Source: Asaia krungthepensis NRIC 0535 (GTDB taxonomy: Bacteria > Pseudomonadota > Alphaproteobacteria > Acetobacterales > Acetobacteraceae). From it: DNA of 64,000 bases. The notes beneath the pieces are model-generated. The model did no database searches. It had not been told where the DNA came from and saw only the letters and a list, made by a program, of their open reading frames with translations. Location: NCBI RefSeq assembly GCF_025995175.1, contig NZ_BAPV01000010.1, forward strand, positions 62,001 through 126,000, read 5' to 3'. Positions 1-9,867 of the stretch are shown here, piece by piece; positions within the stretch are counted from its first letter, which is position 1; every line of letters begins with the position of its first letter. Made by a program: the position numbers and the translations under genes.

Positions 1-255
1 GAGGAAGCCGATGATCGGCGCGACAAGGAAGACCGGCTTGTCCGCAAAAGGCGGAATCCAGTCCTGCTTGAACAGCATCTTCATCGCATCGGCGATAACC
101 TGAAACAGGCCGAACGGGCCGACGCGGTTCGGGCCGGGGCGATCCTGGAACACGCCAAGCAGGCGACGCTCCAGCATGGTCGAGACCGCTGCGACGCCGA
201 GAACGCCAAAGACGGTCACGACGATCACGAGAATTGGCCACACGATGGGCATCAT
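1..255 (-). CDS. nuoH: NADH-quinone oxidoreductase subunit H, N-terminal part (cut by window edge)
   Basis: This is the membrane subunit of respiratory complex I that forms the quinone chamber and joins the peripheral arm to the proton-pumping arm. Only the first 85 residues are present. They read MMPIVWPILVIVV, a first membrane helix, followed by the family motif ERRLLGVFQDRPGPNRVGP and then ADAMKMLFKQD, which are strongly conserved in NuoH. The start ATG at 255 overlaps the nuoG stop in an ATGA arrangement, so it is translationally coupled. The gene continues beyond position 1. The identification is firm despite truncation by the window. Confidence 0.95.
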   Translation of the reverse strand, partial: MMPIVWPILVIVVTVFGVLGVAAVSTMLERRLLGVFQDRPGPNRVGPFGLFQVIADAMKMLFKQDWIPPFADKPVFLVAPIIGFL

Positions 256-2963
256 ACCGCGCTCTCCGTTCCAATACGCTCGGCAGGCGCCGTAATTTCA
301 AGCGAGACCCAGCCCGGAGCCGACCAGGAGCGGGACACCATATGCGGCGGGCAGGTGGCGACACCCTCGGGAAGGGCCGGATCAGACACGGCATCGACCG
401 TGAAGACCTCGCCATTCAGCGACAGACGAACCTGTGCGCCCTTGGCCACGGCACCACCGACACGGACCACCGCAGGGGCAGCGCGCTCGGCAATCGGCTG
501 GGCCATCATGCTCATCTCGTCTGTGCCGAACACGCGGGCGTCGGGCAGAAGCATGAACTGACCGGCACGTGGGGCAAAAGCGGACGGCACGTCCATGGCA
601 TAGGAACCAGCCGCGTTGGCCACCCCTTCCACCAGACGCACGCCGCAATCGCCACCGCGCATCTTGCCGCCGATTTCCTGCTGGAAGCGGTTCAGCGACT
701 GCTCGGAGTTCCAGCCGGGCACCTGATAGAACGGCACGAGGGTGCCGGGCATGTCGGTGCCGTAGGAGCCTTCCATCGTGGAATGCAGCGGTGTGTCGGG
801 CGAGCTCGGCGGCGGAATGTCGCGCACGCTGATATTGGCGCGAATGGCCGTGCGCCCACTGACGCGATGCGTCTGGCTGCGAAGCGGCGTGCCTTCAAGC
901 TCATAGTCCGAACCCGGTGCCGCCTCGGGGATGCGGGCGAAAACCGGCATCGTCGTGGCAATCTCGGCAATCAGATCGTCCAGCTTGCCCCAGGGCTTCA
1001 CATGGCTGAGGCCTGCGGCCTGCGCCATGTCCGCAATCCAGCGCCAGCCTGCCTGAAGCGGCGCGTCGGGATAGACCACCTGGAAGAAGCGCTGGGCGCG
1101 GCCTTCGGCACTGACCAGCGTGCCATCTGTCTCGGAATAGGCTGCCGAGGGGAAGGTCACCTGTGAGCGAATGGCCGTCGGCGTGACCGAGTGATCGAGC
1201 ACCACGAGATTGGCGGCAGCACCCACAAGCGCCTCGAACTGCGCGCCATCAAGGCGGCGGCTCAGATCGTTTTCGAGAACGATCAGCGTGGCGTCGGCCG
1301 CACGTGCCGCGATCTCGTCGAGCGAGAGCCCGTCCATCAGTGCGAGGCCCATGGAGTTGGCCTCCGGCAGGACGAAGCTGATGAGCGGCGTCTTGCCCTT
1401 GGCGGCCAGGGCAGAGGCGATGTTCGCCGTTGCCTGAAGCAGGGCAGCTGACGCGTATTGCAGGCCGGACACCAGAAGCGGCTTTTCAGCAGCCAGCAGA
1501 GCATCAGCGATGAGCGAAGCGGAAGCCGCCTCGGCCTCGGTCAGACCGGCCACATCGGGAGCCGAGGCGTCGATGCGATGCGCGATGGCGAAACCGAGAC
1601 GCGCCGCATCTTCCGGCATGGCGCGGATCGCGTCCTGCGCGAAACCGTCCAGATCGGTCACGGTGGGGGACACGACGAAGAGCGGCGAAATCGTGTCCTG
1701 ACCCAGCGTCCGCACAGAGGCGTCCATCCAGTGAGGAACACGGGCCTGATCGGCCGCCTTGTTGAAGGCCGTGCGCTTGATCTGGCGCAGCGCCAGGCTC
1801 ATGCGGGGCGAGGTTGCCGAGACATCCTCACCCAGGATCAGGGCGCCGTCAGCGGTTTCCATCTCATGCATCGTGGCGATGCGCGCCGGGCCGGAAGCCA
1901 GAAGTGCTACAGCCAGCTTGACCAGGCTATGCTGAGGCTCGGCCATGCCGGTCGAGAAATTCTCGGCACCGACGAGCTTGCGCAGGGCATAGTTGGATTC
2001 CAGCGAGGCGCGCGGCGAGCCGATGCCCACCAGCTTGCCCGAAGCCGCGATCTTGCCGAAATGATCCAGCGCGGCCTGGGCCGGCACCGGCGTCATGTCG
2101 CCATTGATCACATAACCCGCCGAACGCAGACGCGTCGGGGCATTGACCCAGCCATGGCCGAATCGACCACGATCGCACAGGAAGTAGCGGTTTACCTCAT
2201 CATTATAGCGGTTGAGCGTACGGCGAACCTTCCCGGCGCGCTCATTGATGATGGTGTTGCAGCCCGTTGCGCAGTTGGAGCAGACGGACGGTGCACCGCG
2301 CATGTCCCATTTGCGGCTGTACATCTTCGAGAACGGCTTGTCGGTGAACACACCGGTCGGGCAGACCTCGATGAGGTTACCCGAGAAGGGGCTCTCCAGC
2401 GTGCCGCTCTCATGACGGCCGAAATAGACGTTGTTATGCGAGGCAAACACGCCCAGATCCTCGCCGCCGGCATAGTCGCGATAGAAGCGCACGCAACGAT
2501 AGCAGGCGATGCAGCGGTTCATTTCGTGCTTCACGAAAGGACCGAGTTCCTGATTGTTATGGGTGCGCTTGTCGAAGCGATAGCGACGCTCGCGATGACC
2601 CGTCATGACGGTCATGTCCTGAAGATGGCATTCGCCGCCTTCCTCACAGACCGGGCAGTCATGCGGGTGGTTCGTCATCAGCCACTCGACCACCTCGCCA
2701 CGGAATTCCTTGGCTTCAGGGTCTTCAACTGAGATGATCGCGCCTTCAGTTACCGGCGTCATGCAGGCCATGACGATACGACCGCGTGTGTCGTCGGCAT
2801 TGGCATATTGCTTGACGGCGCACTGGCGGCACGCACCGACAGACCCGAGCTCCGGGTGCCAGCAGAAATAGGGCAGGTCTTCCCCTGCCTCGAGACAGGC
2901 CTGCAGAAGGTTCACGTCTGAACGTGCTTCAACCTCGCGGCCGTCGATTACGATTTTTGCCAT
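252..2963 (-). CDS. nuoG: NADH-quinone oxidoreductase subunit G
   Basis: This is the largest peripheral subunit of complex I and carries part of the iron-sulfur chain from NADH to quinone. The 903 residues begin with a 2Fe-2S ferredoxin domain (Cys34, Cys45, Cys48, Cys67), then an HxxxCxxCxxxxxC site (Cys103, Cys106, Cys112) and a 4Fe-4S site (Cys151, Cys154, Cys157). A further CSNCATGC site precedes a long molybdopterin-oxidoreductase-like region that lacks cofactor. At about 900 residues it matches the long Escherichia-type NuoG, not the roughly 690-residue form of most alphaproteobacteria. It lies 13 bases after nuoF and overlaps nuoH. Confidence 0.97.
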   Translation of the reverse strand: MAKIVIDGREVEARSDVNLLQACLEAGEDLPYFCWHPELGSVGACRQCAVKQYANADDTRGRIVMACMTPVTEGAIISVEDPEAKEFRGEVVEWLMTNHPHDCPVCEEGGECHLQDMTVMTGHRERRYRFDKRTHNNQELGPFVKHEMNRCIACYRCVRFYRDYAGGEDLGVFASHNNVYFGRHESGTLESPFSGNLIEVCPTGVFTDKPFSKMYSRKWDMRGAPSVCSNCATGCNTIINERAGKVRRTLNRYNDEVNRYFLCDRGRFGHGWVNAPTRLRSAGYVINGDMTPVPAQAALDHFGKIAASGKLVGIGSPRASLESNYALRKLVGAENFSTGMAEPQHSLVKLAVALLASGPARIATMHEMETADGALILGEDVSATSPRMSLALRQIKRTAFNKAADQARVPHWMDASVRTLGQDTISPLFVVSPTVTDLDGFAQDAIRAMPEDAARLGFAIAHRIDASAPDVAGLTEAEAASASLIADALLAAEKPLLVSGLQYASAALLQATANIASALAAKGKTPLISFVLPEANSMGLALMDGLSLDEIAARAADATLIVLENDLSRRLDGAQFEALVGAAANLVVLDHSVTPTAIRSQVTFPSAAYSETDGTLVSAEGRAQRFFQVVYPDAPLQAGWRWIADMAQAAGLSHVKPWGKLDDLIAEIATTMPVFARIPEAAPGSDYELEGTPLRSQTHRVSGRTAIRANISVRDIPPPSSPDTPLHSTMEGSYGTDMPGTLVPFYQVPGWNSEQSLNRFQQEIGGKMRGGDCGVRLVEGVANAAGSYAMDVPSAFAPRAGQFMLLPDARVFGTDEMSMMAQPIAERAAPAVVRVGGAVAKGAQVRLSLNGEVFTVDAVSDPALPEGVATCPPHMVSRSWSAPGWVSLEITAPAERIGTESAV

Positions 2964-2976
2964 CGGGCCGTTCCTC

Positions 2977-4293
2977 CTACGCCGCCTGCCCTGCGGCGCC
3001 GCTCTCTGCGGTGCCGGAGGTGGGCTTGCTAACCATTCGCTGGAAATCCTCGGCGAACATCTTCAGACCGCTGGCCAGTGGCGCAATCGCACCCGGTGCA
3101 TGGGCGCAGAAGGTGCGTCCCATCGGGCCGATCAGGCGGGCGGCATCATGGAGGCGGTCGATATCCTCCGGCGTGCCGCGCCCTTCCTCAATGGCAATCA
3201 GAAGACGCTCGACCCAAGGCAGACCGTCACGACAGGGCGTGCACCAGCCACAGGATTCCTGCGCAAAGAAATGCTCGAGATTGCGGATCATCCCGATCGG
3301 GCTGGTCTTGTCGTCGAGCAGGATGGCCAGACCCGTGCCGAGGCGGCTGCCCGCCTTTTCCGGCGTCGGGTAATCCATGACGATGTCAGCATGTTCGGCC
3401 CCGAGAAACGCTGTCGAGGCGCCACCGGGCAGGAAGGCGCGCAGCTTGTAGCCGTCCTGCATGCCGCCGGCACATTCGTTCAGGATCACGCCCAGCGACG
3501 TGCCCAGAGGCAGTTCGAACACACCGGGACGCTTGGCGCGGCCGCTGACACCGTAAAGCTTGGTGCCACCATCGGCGCAGGCGCTCAGCCCCAGATACCA
3601 TTCCGTGCCATTGGCCAGGATATGCGGGATGTTGCTGAAGGTCTCGATGTTGTTCACGACCGTCGGCGCGCCCCACAGACCACCGATCTGCGGGAATGGC
3701 GGCTTGGCGCGCGGGTTGGCGCGACGGCCTTCCAGCGCCGTGATCAGGGCCGTTTCCTCACCGCAGATATAGCGCCCTGCGGAGGGATGGACGTGCAGAT
3801 CGAAATCGAAGCCCGAGCCGAGAATGTTCTCGCCAAGGAAACCGGCCTCACGCGCCTGGATGACCGCCTGCTGGAGGCGCTCCAGACCCAGATGATATTC
3901 ACCACGCAGAAAGATGATCCCGTGCCGTGCCTGGATGGCATAGGCCGAGATGATCATGCCTTCGATGAGCTGAAGCGGGTTGCCCTCGACCAGGATGCGA
4001 TCCTTGAAGGTGCCCGGCTCCATCTCGTCACCATTGGCGACGATGTATTTGAGGCGGTCCTTGGAGGATTCCTTGGGAACGAAGCTCCACTTCATGCCGG
4101 TGCTGAACCCGGCGCCGCCGCGTCCGCGCAGCTTGGAGTCCGTCACCTCGGTGATGATCTCCGCGGGGCTCATGCCGAGGGCGCGGCGCAGACCGCGCCA
4201 GCCACCCTTCTTGTCGTAGCCAGCCGGATCAAGCGGTGTCTCGCGATTGACGAGCGCCAGAAGCGGCTGCTTTTCGGGGTTGAGACCAGTCAT
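2977..4293 (-). CDS. nuoF: NADH-quinone oxidoreductase subunit F (NADH/FMN-binding)
   Basis: This subunit oxidises NADH with FMN and passes electrons to the N3 4Fe-4S cluster of complex I. Near the N-terminus GRGGAGFSTGMKWSFVPK is the nucleotide-binding glycine-rich motif; ANGDEMEPGTFKDR and GAGAYICGEETAL-like segments (here SAGRYICGEETALI) form the FMN pocket. ESCGWCTPCRDG near residue 350 supplies cluster ligands. The start is taken as ATG at 4293 rather than GTG at 4296: the sequence reads TGATG, so the ATG shares one base with the nuoE stop and has a GAGGAAG ribosome site. About 438 residues, normal for the family. Confidence 0.97.
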   Translation of the reverse strand: MTGLNPEKQPLLALVNRETPLDPAGYDKKGGWRGLRRALGMSPAEIITEVTDSKLRGRGGAGFSTGMKWSFVPKESSKDRLKYIVANGDEMEPGTFKDRILVEGNPLQLIEGMIISAYAIQARHGIIFLRGEYHLGLERLQQAVIQAREAGFLGENILGSGFDFDLHVHPSAGRYICGEETALITALEGRRANPRAKPPFPQIGGLWGAPTVVNNIETFSNIPHILANGTEWYLGLSACADGGTKLYGVSGRAKRPGVFELPLGTSLGVILNECAGGMQDGYKLRAFLPGGASTAFLGAEHADIVMDYPTPEKAGSRLGTGLAILLDDKTSPIGMIRNLEHFFAQESCGWCTPCRDGLPWVERLLIAIEEGRGTPEDIDRLHDAARLIGPMGRTFCAHAPGAIAPLASGLKMFAEDFQRMVSKPTSGTAESGAAGQAA

Positions 4294-4802
4294 CACTTCT
4301 TCCTCGCCCGAATGTCGTCGATGATGCCGTCGATATCTTCCGGACGGACAGGACCGAACAGGTCCTTGCCGACCAGCATGGCCGGCGCATGGTCGCAGTG
4401 ACCGAGGCAGACGATGGGCAGAACGGTGAATTCACCATCCGGCGTCGTCTCGCCCATTTTCACGCCCAGCTTCTTGCACAGGCGTTCACGTGTCTGCTCG
4501 GCACCCATGATGTAGCAGGAGACGGAATCACAGAGCATGACCACGTTCTTGCCGACCGGCTTGCGGAACAGCAGATTGAAATAGGTGGCAATCCCGTCCA
4601 GATCGGCCTGGGACATGCCGAGGATCCGTGCCGTATGGGCGAGATGCGCGTCATTGATCCAGCCGAAACGCTCCTGCACCAGGCGCAGCGCCTCGATGGC
4701 GGCGCCACGAGGATGATGCTCGTGGGCGGCCATGTCGATGAACGTATCGACGAGATCCTGAGGAAGTTCGGCGTCCTGCGCCGTGAGTTCAGCGGTCGAC
4801 AT
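4293..4802 (-). CDS. nuoE: NADH-quinone oxidoreductase subunit E (2Fe-2S)
   Basis: This is a thioredoxin-fold 2Fe-2S subunit that pairs with NuoF in the NADH dehydrogenase module. The four cluster cysteines are visible as CDSVSC and, about 40 residues later, CLGHC. The N-terminal helical region ([14 protein letters not shown]) and the [15 protein letters not shown] segment are typical. Length 169 residues matches the Escherichia protein. The 5 prime end overlaps the nuoCD stop by 14 bases, and the 3 prime end touches nuoF, so translation is coupled along the operon. Confidence 0.97.
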   Translation of the reverse strand: MSTAELTAQDAELPQDLVDTFIDMAAHEHHPRGAAIEALRLVQERFGWINDAHLAHTARILGMSQADLDGIATYFNLLFRKPVGKNVVMLCDSVSCYIMGAEQTRERLCKKLGVKMGETTPDGEFTVLPIVCLGHCDHAPAMLVGKDLFGPVRPEDIDGIIDDIRARKK

Positions 4803-6567
4803 CGGCCATCACAAAATCGATGCTTCCGATAATGGCGATCAGATCGGCAATCATGGTGCCGCGTGACAGCATCGGAAGCTGTTGCAGATGAATGAACGAC
4901 GGTGTGCGGATACGCGTCCGGTAGGACATCGTGCCGCCATCGCTCACGAGGTAATACTGGTTCAGGCCCTTGGTCGCCTCGATGCAGGAGCGCACTTCGC
5001 CCTGCGGAATGACCGGCCCCCAGCTGACGCCCACGAAGTGATGGATGAGCGTCTCGATGTCATGCATCGTGCGCGGCTTCGGCGGCGGCATGGCCAGCGG
5101 ATGCTCGGCCTTGTAGGCCCCGCCCGGCATGTTATCGAGGCAGTAGCGGATGATGCGCAGGCTCTGGCGGATCTCTTCGATATGCACCGCAGCGCGGTCA
5201 TAGCAATCGCCATTGACGGCGGTCGGGATATCGAAATCGATCTGGTCATAGCCCGAATAGGGCGCCTTGCGGCGATAATCCCATTCCAGACCCGTGGCGC
5301 GCAGCCCCGGCCCTGTCACGCCCCAGTCAATGGCCTCCTCGGTATTATAGACGCCAACGCCCTTGGTACGGGCCTTGAAGATCGGGTTTTTCATGACGAG
5401 TTCGTTGTACTCGTCTAGACGCTTGGGCAGGTAGTCGAGAAAGGCGCGAACCTCACCATCCCAGCCCTGCGGCAGATCCATCGCCACGCCACCGATTCGG
5501 AAGAAGGCTGGATGCATGCGGAAGCCGCAGATCTTTTCGATGATCTCGAAAACGCGCTCGCGATCGGTGAAGATGTAGAAGACCGGCGAGAGCTGGCCCA
5601 GATCCTGCACCATGGTTCCGTAGAACACGAGATGGCTGGAGATACGGAAGAACTCGGCCAGCATGATGCGTATGAGCTGCGCGCGTGGCGGCACGGTGAT
5701 GCCAGCCAGCTTCTCGACACCCATCACATAGGGGAAGTTGTTCATCACCCCGCCGACATAGTCGATACGGTCGGTATAGGGGATGTAGCTGTGCCAGGTC
5801 TGGCGCTCGGCCATTTTCTCGGCGCCGCGATGATGGAAGCCGATATCGGGCACCGCATCGACAATGAACTCACCCTCGAGCTGCAGCACGACGCGGAACA
5901 CGCCATGGACCGAAGGATGGTTCGGGCCGAGATTGAGGAACATGAAGTCGCTGTTGTCGGAATGACGCTTCATGCCCCAGGATTCGGGGTCGAATTTCAG
6001 CGCTTCCTGTTCGTCGAAAACCTGGTCTTCGGAGAGCGTGTAAGGGGGACGCTCGGTTGCGCGGGCGTAATGGTCCTTGCGCAGCGGATGACCGACCCAG
6101 GTGGGCGGCGTCAGGATGCGCGAGAGATGCGGATGCCCCTCGAACACGACGCCGAACAGATCCCAGGCTTCGCGCTCAAGCCAGTTCGAATTCGGCCAGA
6201 TATCGGTGATGGAGGCGATATTGGCGTCATCGACCGAAAGCGGCACCTTGAAGCGTACTTCATCGATCGGCCCGTCGAAGGACTGGATGTGATAGATGAC
6301 CGTGAAGTCGGATGCCGGAAGGCCATCACGATGGATACGCTGACGCTCATCCACACAGGTCAGGTCGAGCAGCATACGCAATGCACCGCCGGCCTTGACG
6401 GCCTGAAGCACGGCGCGGATCTGGCCGCGCGAGACCCAGAAGGTCGGCACGCCGTCGCGCGTGGCCTCTTCCATCATGATCATGTGCGGCGGGAAGGCGG
6501 CGACCGAAGCCCCCATGCTACCCGTGACCGTGCCTGCTGCGCGGCTGTTATCGAAAACTTCGCTCAT
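4789..6567 (-). CDS. nuoCD: NADH-quinone oxidoreductase fused subunits C and D
   Basis: This is a natural fusion of the NuoC and NuoD subunits, which bind the quinone-facing part of complex I. Residues 1-about 190 are NuoC-like ([20 protein letters not shown] is the signature) and the remainder is NuoD-like, with [31 protein letters not shown] and a C-terminal [14 protein letters not shown]. The start was moved to ATG 6567 ([10 protein letters not shown]) because upstream in-frame sequence has no family similarity. The fusion is usual in Escherichia-like complex I and is not an assembly artefact. Length about 592 residues. Confidence 0.97.
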   Translation of the reverse strand: MSEVFDNSRAAGTVTGSMGASVAAFPPHMIMMEEATRDGVPTFWVSRGQIRAVLQAVKAGGALRMLLDLTCVDERQRIHRDGLPASDFTVIYHIQSFDGPIDEVRFKVPLSVDDANIASITDIWPNSNWLEREAWDLFGVVFEGHPHLSRILTPPTWVGHPLRKDHYARATERPPYTLSEDQVFDEQEALKFDPESWGMKRHSDNSDFMFLNLGPNHPSVHGVFRVVLQLEGEFIVDAVPDIGFHHRGAEKMAERQTWHSYIPYTDRIDYVGGVMNNFPYVMGVEKLAGITVPPRAQLIRIMLAEFFRISSHLVFYGTMVQDLGQLSPVFYIFTDRERVFEIIEKICGFRMHPAFFRIGGVAMDLPQGWDGEVRAFLDYLPKRLDEYNELVMKNPIFKARTKGVGVYNTEEAIDWGVTGPGLRATGLEWDYRRKAPYSGYDQIDFDIPTAVNGDCYDRAAVHIEEIRQSLRIIRYCLDNMPGGAYKAEHPLAMPPPKPRTMHDIETLIHHFVGVSWGPVIPQGEVRSCIEATKGLNQYYLVSDGGTMSYRTRIRTPSFIHLQQLPMLSRGTMIADLIAIIGSIDFVMADVDR

Positions 6568-6580
6568 GGCTGCAGGCTCC

Positions 6581-7222
6581 TCAGATCGTGTCGGGCGTAC
6601 GCAGCTTGGTAACCGCCATGCGCTCTTCACGCTTGAGGTCGCGCATGCTGGCAGGCGTCACCTTGGTCACACCCTGATCGCCCACCATCCAGCTGAGCGG
6701 ACGGCGCTGCTTGCCGATGGAGTCCTGCAGCAGCATCAGCCCCTCAAGCAGGGCGTCGGGGCGCGGCGGACAGCCCGGCACATACACATCGACGGGAAGG
6801 AAGCTGTCGACACCCTGCACAACACTGTAGATGTCGTACATACCGCCCGAATTGGCGCAGGAACCCATGGAAATGACCCAGCGCGGCTCGAGCATCTGGT
6901 CGTACAGATACTTCACGATGGGAGCCATCTTGCGGAACACAGTGCCCGCAATCACGATCAGATCGGCCTCACGAGGGGTGGCACGCAACACTTCGGACCC
7001 GAAGCGCGCGATATCGTAGCGGCTGGTAAAGGCCGTCGCCATTTCCACGTAGCAACAGGACAGGCCGAAGTTGAACGGCCAGACCGAGTTCTTCTGCCCC
7101 CAGGAAATGAAATCCTGCAGCTTGCCCACAACAAGATTACGGCGCACGTCCTCGTGCGCCAGTAGTTCTTCAGGGGATTGCAGACGGGGCTCGCCGACGG
7201 CGGAGGTAAGAGTCCAAGTCAT
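6581..7222 (-). CDS. nuoB: NADH-quinone oxidoreductase subunit B (4Fe-4S N2 subunit)
   Basis: This subunit holds the terminal iron-sulfur cluster N2 that reduces quinone. The ligands are visible: the paired cysteines in [10 protein letters not shown], then [11 protein letters not shown], and [16 protein letters not shown]. The start is ATG 7222 ([14 protein letters not shown]), giving 213 residues; a longer frame extends back into nuoA but has no family similarity. The gene sits between nuoA (2-base gap) and nuoCD (13-base gap), in canonical operon order. Confidence 0.97.
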   Translation of the reverse strand: MTWTLTSAVGEPRLQSPEELLAHEDVRRNLVVGKLQDFISWGQKNSVWPFNFGLSCCYVEMATAFTSRYDIARFGSEVLRATPREADLIVIAGTVFRKMAPIVKYLYDQMLEPRWVISMGSCANSGGMYDIYSVVQGVDSFLPVDVYVPGCPPRPDALLEGLMLLQDSIGKQRRPLSWMVGDQGVTKVTPASMRDLKREERMAVTKLRTPDTI

Positions 7223-7224
7223 CG

Positions 7225-7692
7225 TTATACGACCTCGCGCTCGGGGATTTTGACAAGTTCGACGGGGGAATTGGGCGGCACCTTGACCGGCATACGGCGG
7301 TGCTTGGGGCCCCATTCAAGGGCGCCGCTGCGCCAGAGATAGACCAGAGCAAGCGTCAGAAAGACGACGAAGGTCACGACCGAGATGAAGGCGGCCCAGC
7401 CGGCCTCGACCACCACGGAGGCCCATGAATAGATGAACACGCCCTCGACATCGAAAATGACGAAGAACACGGCCAGCAGATAATACTGCACCGGCAGGCG
7501 AATGCGCGCCGAACCGGTGGAGAGAATACCTGATTCATAAGGGAGGCTCATCGAGCGACCGCGTGCCGCACCGACACGACGAGGGCCAAGAGCAGCTGAC
7601 AGCGCCACCACGATGCAGAGGAAAATGACCGTAAAGGCCACGTAGATCGCTAGAGCATGATCTGCGAGAAACTGAGACACTGGCGCAACCAC
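7225..7692 (-). CDS. nuoA: NADH-quinone oxidoreductase subunit A
   Basis: This is a small three-helix membrane subunit near the quinone site of complex I, and the first gene of the operon. Residues about 12-36, 68-92 and 98-120 are hydrophobic helices, and [21 protein letters not shown] is split across the conserved loop between helices 1 and 2. The likely start is GTG at 7692, preceded by GGGAA; a later in-frame GTG is possible. The 155-residue length matches the longer Escherichia-like form. Its promoter should lie in the AT-rich gap up to 7946. Confidence 0.94.
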   Translation of the reverse strand: MVAPVSQFLADHALAIYVAFTVIFLCIVVALSAALGPRRVGAARGRSMSLPYESGILSTGSARIRLPVQYYLLAVFFVIFDVEGVFIYSWASVVVEAGWAAFISVVTFVVFLTLALVYLWRSGALEWGPKHRRMPVKVPPNSPVELVKIPEREVV

Positions 7693-7861
7693 CTATTCCC
7701 GACGGGACCACAGGCCTGCGTGTGCTCAGGGCGTGAAACGCCTATCCGCATGCAAGTTGCCAGTGGTCGTGAGGTTTTTTTCTGCGCCATTGCCTAGCAT
7801 CACATCAAGTCCCTGCCTATCACCTGAAGGGGAGCACACGAACCCGTGATTATTAGTATTT

Positions 7862-7939
7862 AAACAGTCCTGTTTTTGTTGATATCAGTTATCAACTTGA
7901 GGCATTTCTGGACAAATTTTGTCCAGAAACTTGTTGATA
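7862..7939. promoter_or_regulatory. Cluster of nested inverted repeats between the GH15 gene and nuoA
   Basis: In an AT-rich stretch three inverted repeats lie close together: AAACAG/CTGTTT at 7862-7875, GTTGATA/TATCAAC at 7878-7896, and a near-perfect palindrome at 7905-7929 whose 12-base arms TTTCTGGACAAA and TTTGTCCAGAAA are separated by one base. GTTGATA recurs at 7933-7939, so an outer repeat (7890-7896 with 7933-7939) encloses the palindrome. The 7905-7929 palindrome starts 18 bases past the GH15 stop and may act as its terminator, but there is no T-run. Operator function for nuo is the alternative. Confidence 0.45.
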
Positions 7940-7946
7940 TTTATTC

Positions 7947-9764
7947 TCAACTTCTCGCATTTTCACGAGACAGGGCCTGATCCAGATACTGACCGGTCCT
8001 TATGAGGGCGAGATGAGTAAAGGCCTGCGGGAAATTGCCAAGGTGCTCACCCGCTGGTCCGATTTCCTCCGAAAAAAGATCCACATGATTGGCATAGGAG
8101 AGGATCTTGTCGAAGAGAAACCGTGCCATCAGCAAGTCACCCGAACGCGCCAGGCACTCGATATACCAGAAGGAGCACATGGTGAACGTGCCCTCGCGGC
8201 CCTCCAGCCCATCTTCATTATCGCCCTCGGCAACATGATAGCGGAACACATGGCTGTCATCGAGCAGTTGTTCGCCTACAGCCCTCAGAGTAGCCTGCCA
8301 TCTCGTGTCGTGATCGCCGATGAAACCCATAAGCGGCATGAAAAGACAGGAAGCATCGATTGCAGTCCCGCCCTTGTACTGCACGTAATACTGAAGCTCT
8401 TCATTCCAGAAGTTATTTTGCACATCCATATAGATGGCATTGCGTTCACGTATCCAGACCGCAATTCGCGCCGGGAGGCCCCGTTCTTCGGCCATTCTGA
8501 TCGCCCGGTCGAGCGCCACCCAGCACATGATGCGGGAAAACAGGAAGTGCTTCTTCCCTCCCCGCACCTCCCAGATGCTTTCATCGGGCTGGTTCCAGTT
8601 GACGCAGAGCCAGTCTATCCCCTCAGCGATGGATTCCCATGCCTTCCAGCTGATACGCTCACAGTGGCGATCGGCATGATAGACGGCATCCATCATTTCG
8701 CCGATAATATCGAGCTGAAGCTGGTCCTCCGCCCCGTTGCCGATACGCACCGGACGGGACTCGCGGAATCCTCTGAAATGGGGCAGGTCGGTCTCGGGCA
8801 CGAAGTCCTGACCATCGATCGCGTACATGACCTTGAGACGGGCCTCGCCCGGCTTGGCCTCGAGGCGCCTCTGATGCAACCAGCGTATGAAAGCAGTCGC
8901 TTCCTCCGTGTGTCCCGTCTTCATGAACGCATAAACCATGAAGGAAGAGTCCCGGATCCAGCAATAGCGATAATCCCAGTTCCGCACCCCGCCCGGATCC
9001 TCGGGCAGGCCGAACGTCGCCGCTGCCACCATTGATCCGTATTCCGCTGAGGTCAGTAGCTTGAGCGCCAGTGTCGAACGAGTGATATGGTCGTGCCAGC
9101 GCCCATGATATTCGGCGCGCGCCACCCAGTTGGTCCAGTAATTGGCGGTCGCCTTGAACGCGTTCGACGTCCAGTGATCCTCCAAACAGAGATTCTCGTC
9201 ATGGGTCACGCTGTCGAGCATGAAGGTGGCTGTCTCGTTCAGCTCGAGCACGAACTCCGCGCAGGCATCGCCCTCGACGATCTTCATGGGGATCGTCGAA
9301 CTGATACGCAGTGTCGGCAGATCGTCACGCAAGGGCTCGAACAGGATCACACGGTCATTCAGAACACGCGTTCTGTGCCCCACCCGCGCGTAATCGAAAC
9401 GCGGCGCACAATGCAGACGGAATTTCAGCGTGCCACGCACGGCCTTGACGCGCCTGATCACGCGCTGTTCGGGGTAATCAGGGGCCAGCGTCATGAAGTC
9501 GGAAATCTCGCTCACCCCTTCAGGTGAGAGAACACGGGTCAGAAGCACGTTCGTGTCCGGAACGTAGAACTGACGAAACCTCCCCCCTTCAAGCACCGGA
9601 GCCAATTCGAAAAATCCGGCACTCGGCTCCAGAAGGGAAGCAAAAACACTCGGAGAATCAAACCGGGGCCAGCACATGAAATCGATCGACCCGTTAAGCG
9701 CTACCAGCGCTGTCGTTCTCAGATCGCCGATCACGGCATGATTCTCTATCGCCATACTCATCAT
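7947..9764 (-). CDS. Glycoside hydrolase family 15 protein (trehalase- or glucoamylase-like)
   Basis: This is a cytosolic (no signal peptide) alpha-glucosidic bond hydrolase of family GH15. The N-terminal beta-sandwich begins IGDLRTTALVALNGSIDFMCWPRFDSPS (typical opening), and the (alpha/alpha)6 barrel contains NWDYRYCWIRDSSFMVYAF, the family signature around the first catalytic Glu region, and FTMCSFWYIECLARSG near the second. The 605-residue length matches bacterial GH15 proteins, several of which are trehalases; substrate cannot be told from sequence. It follows zwf on the same strand after about 100 bases, so the pair may channel glucose from an internal disaccharide into the pentose phosphate route (inference). 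Confidence 0.88.
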   Translation of the reverse strand: MMSMAIENHAVIGDLRTTALVALNGSIDFMCWPRFDSPSVFASLLEPSAGFFELAPVLEGGRFRQFYVPDTNVLLTRVLSPEGVSEISDFMTLAPDYPEQRVIRRVKAVRGTLKFRLHCAPRFDYARVGHRTRVLNDRVILFEPLRDDLPTLRISSTIPMKIVEGDACAEFVLELNETATFMLDSVTHDENLCLEDHWTSNAFKATANYWTNWVARAEYHGRWHDHITRSTLALKLLTSAEYGSMVAAATFGLPEDPGGVRNWDYRYCWIRDSSFMVYAFMKTGHTEEATAFIRWLHQRRLEAKPGEARLKVMYAIDGQDFVPETDLPHFRGFRESRPVRIGNGAEDQLQLDIIGEMMDAVYHADRHCERISWKAWESIAEGIDWLCVNWNQPDESIWEVRGGKKHFLFSRIMCWVALDRAIRMAEERGLPARIAVWIRERNAIYMDVQNNFWNEELQYYVQYKGGTAIDASCLFMPLMGFIGDHDTRWQATLRAVGEQLLDDSHVFRYHVAEGDNEDGLEGREGTFTMCSFWYIECLARSGDLLMARFLFDKILSYANHVDLFSEEIGPAGEHLGNFPQAFTHLALIRTGQYLDQALSRENARS

Positions 9765-9867
9765 CAGTTCTTTCGACCCAGCCCGGTTTCATCGGGCTGA
9801 TTAAGGGGGAGGAAGGGTGTAGCCTGTGCGGGGACAACGCCCCCATGCACGTTAAGGCCAGGCGTGG

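Noticed and set aside
1458-2732. 424-codon plus-strand frame opposite nuoG
   Set aside because: Shadow of the NuoG gene; low-complexity His/Arg/Gly-rich translation typical of antisense reading.
3100-4401. 433-codon plus-strand frame opposite nuoF/nuoE
   Set aside because: Antisense to intact complex I genes with all cluster motifs; no similarity of its own.
4789-6567. Possible assembly fusion of nuoC and nuoD
   Set aside because: The fusion is a well-known natural form in Escherichia-type complex I and agrees with the long NuoG here.
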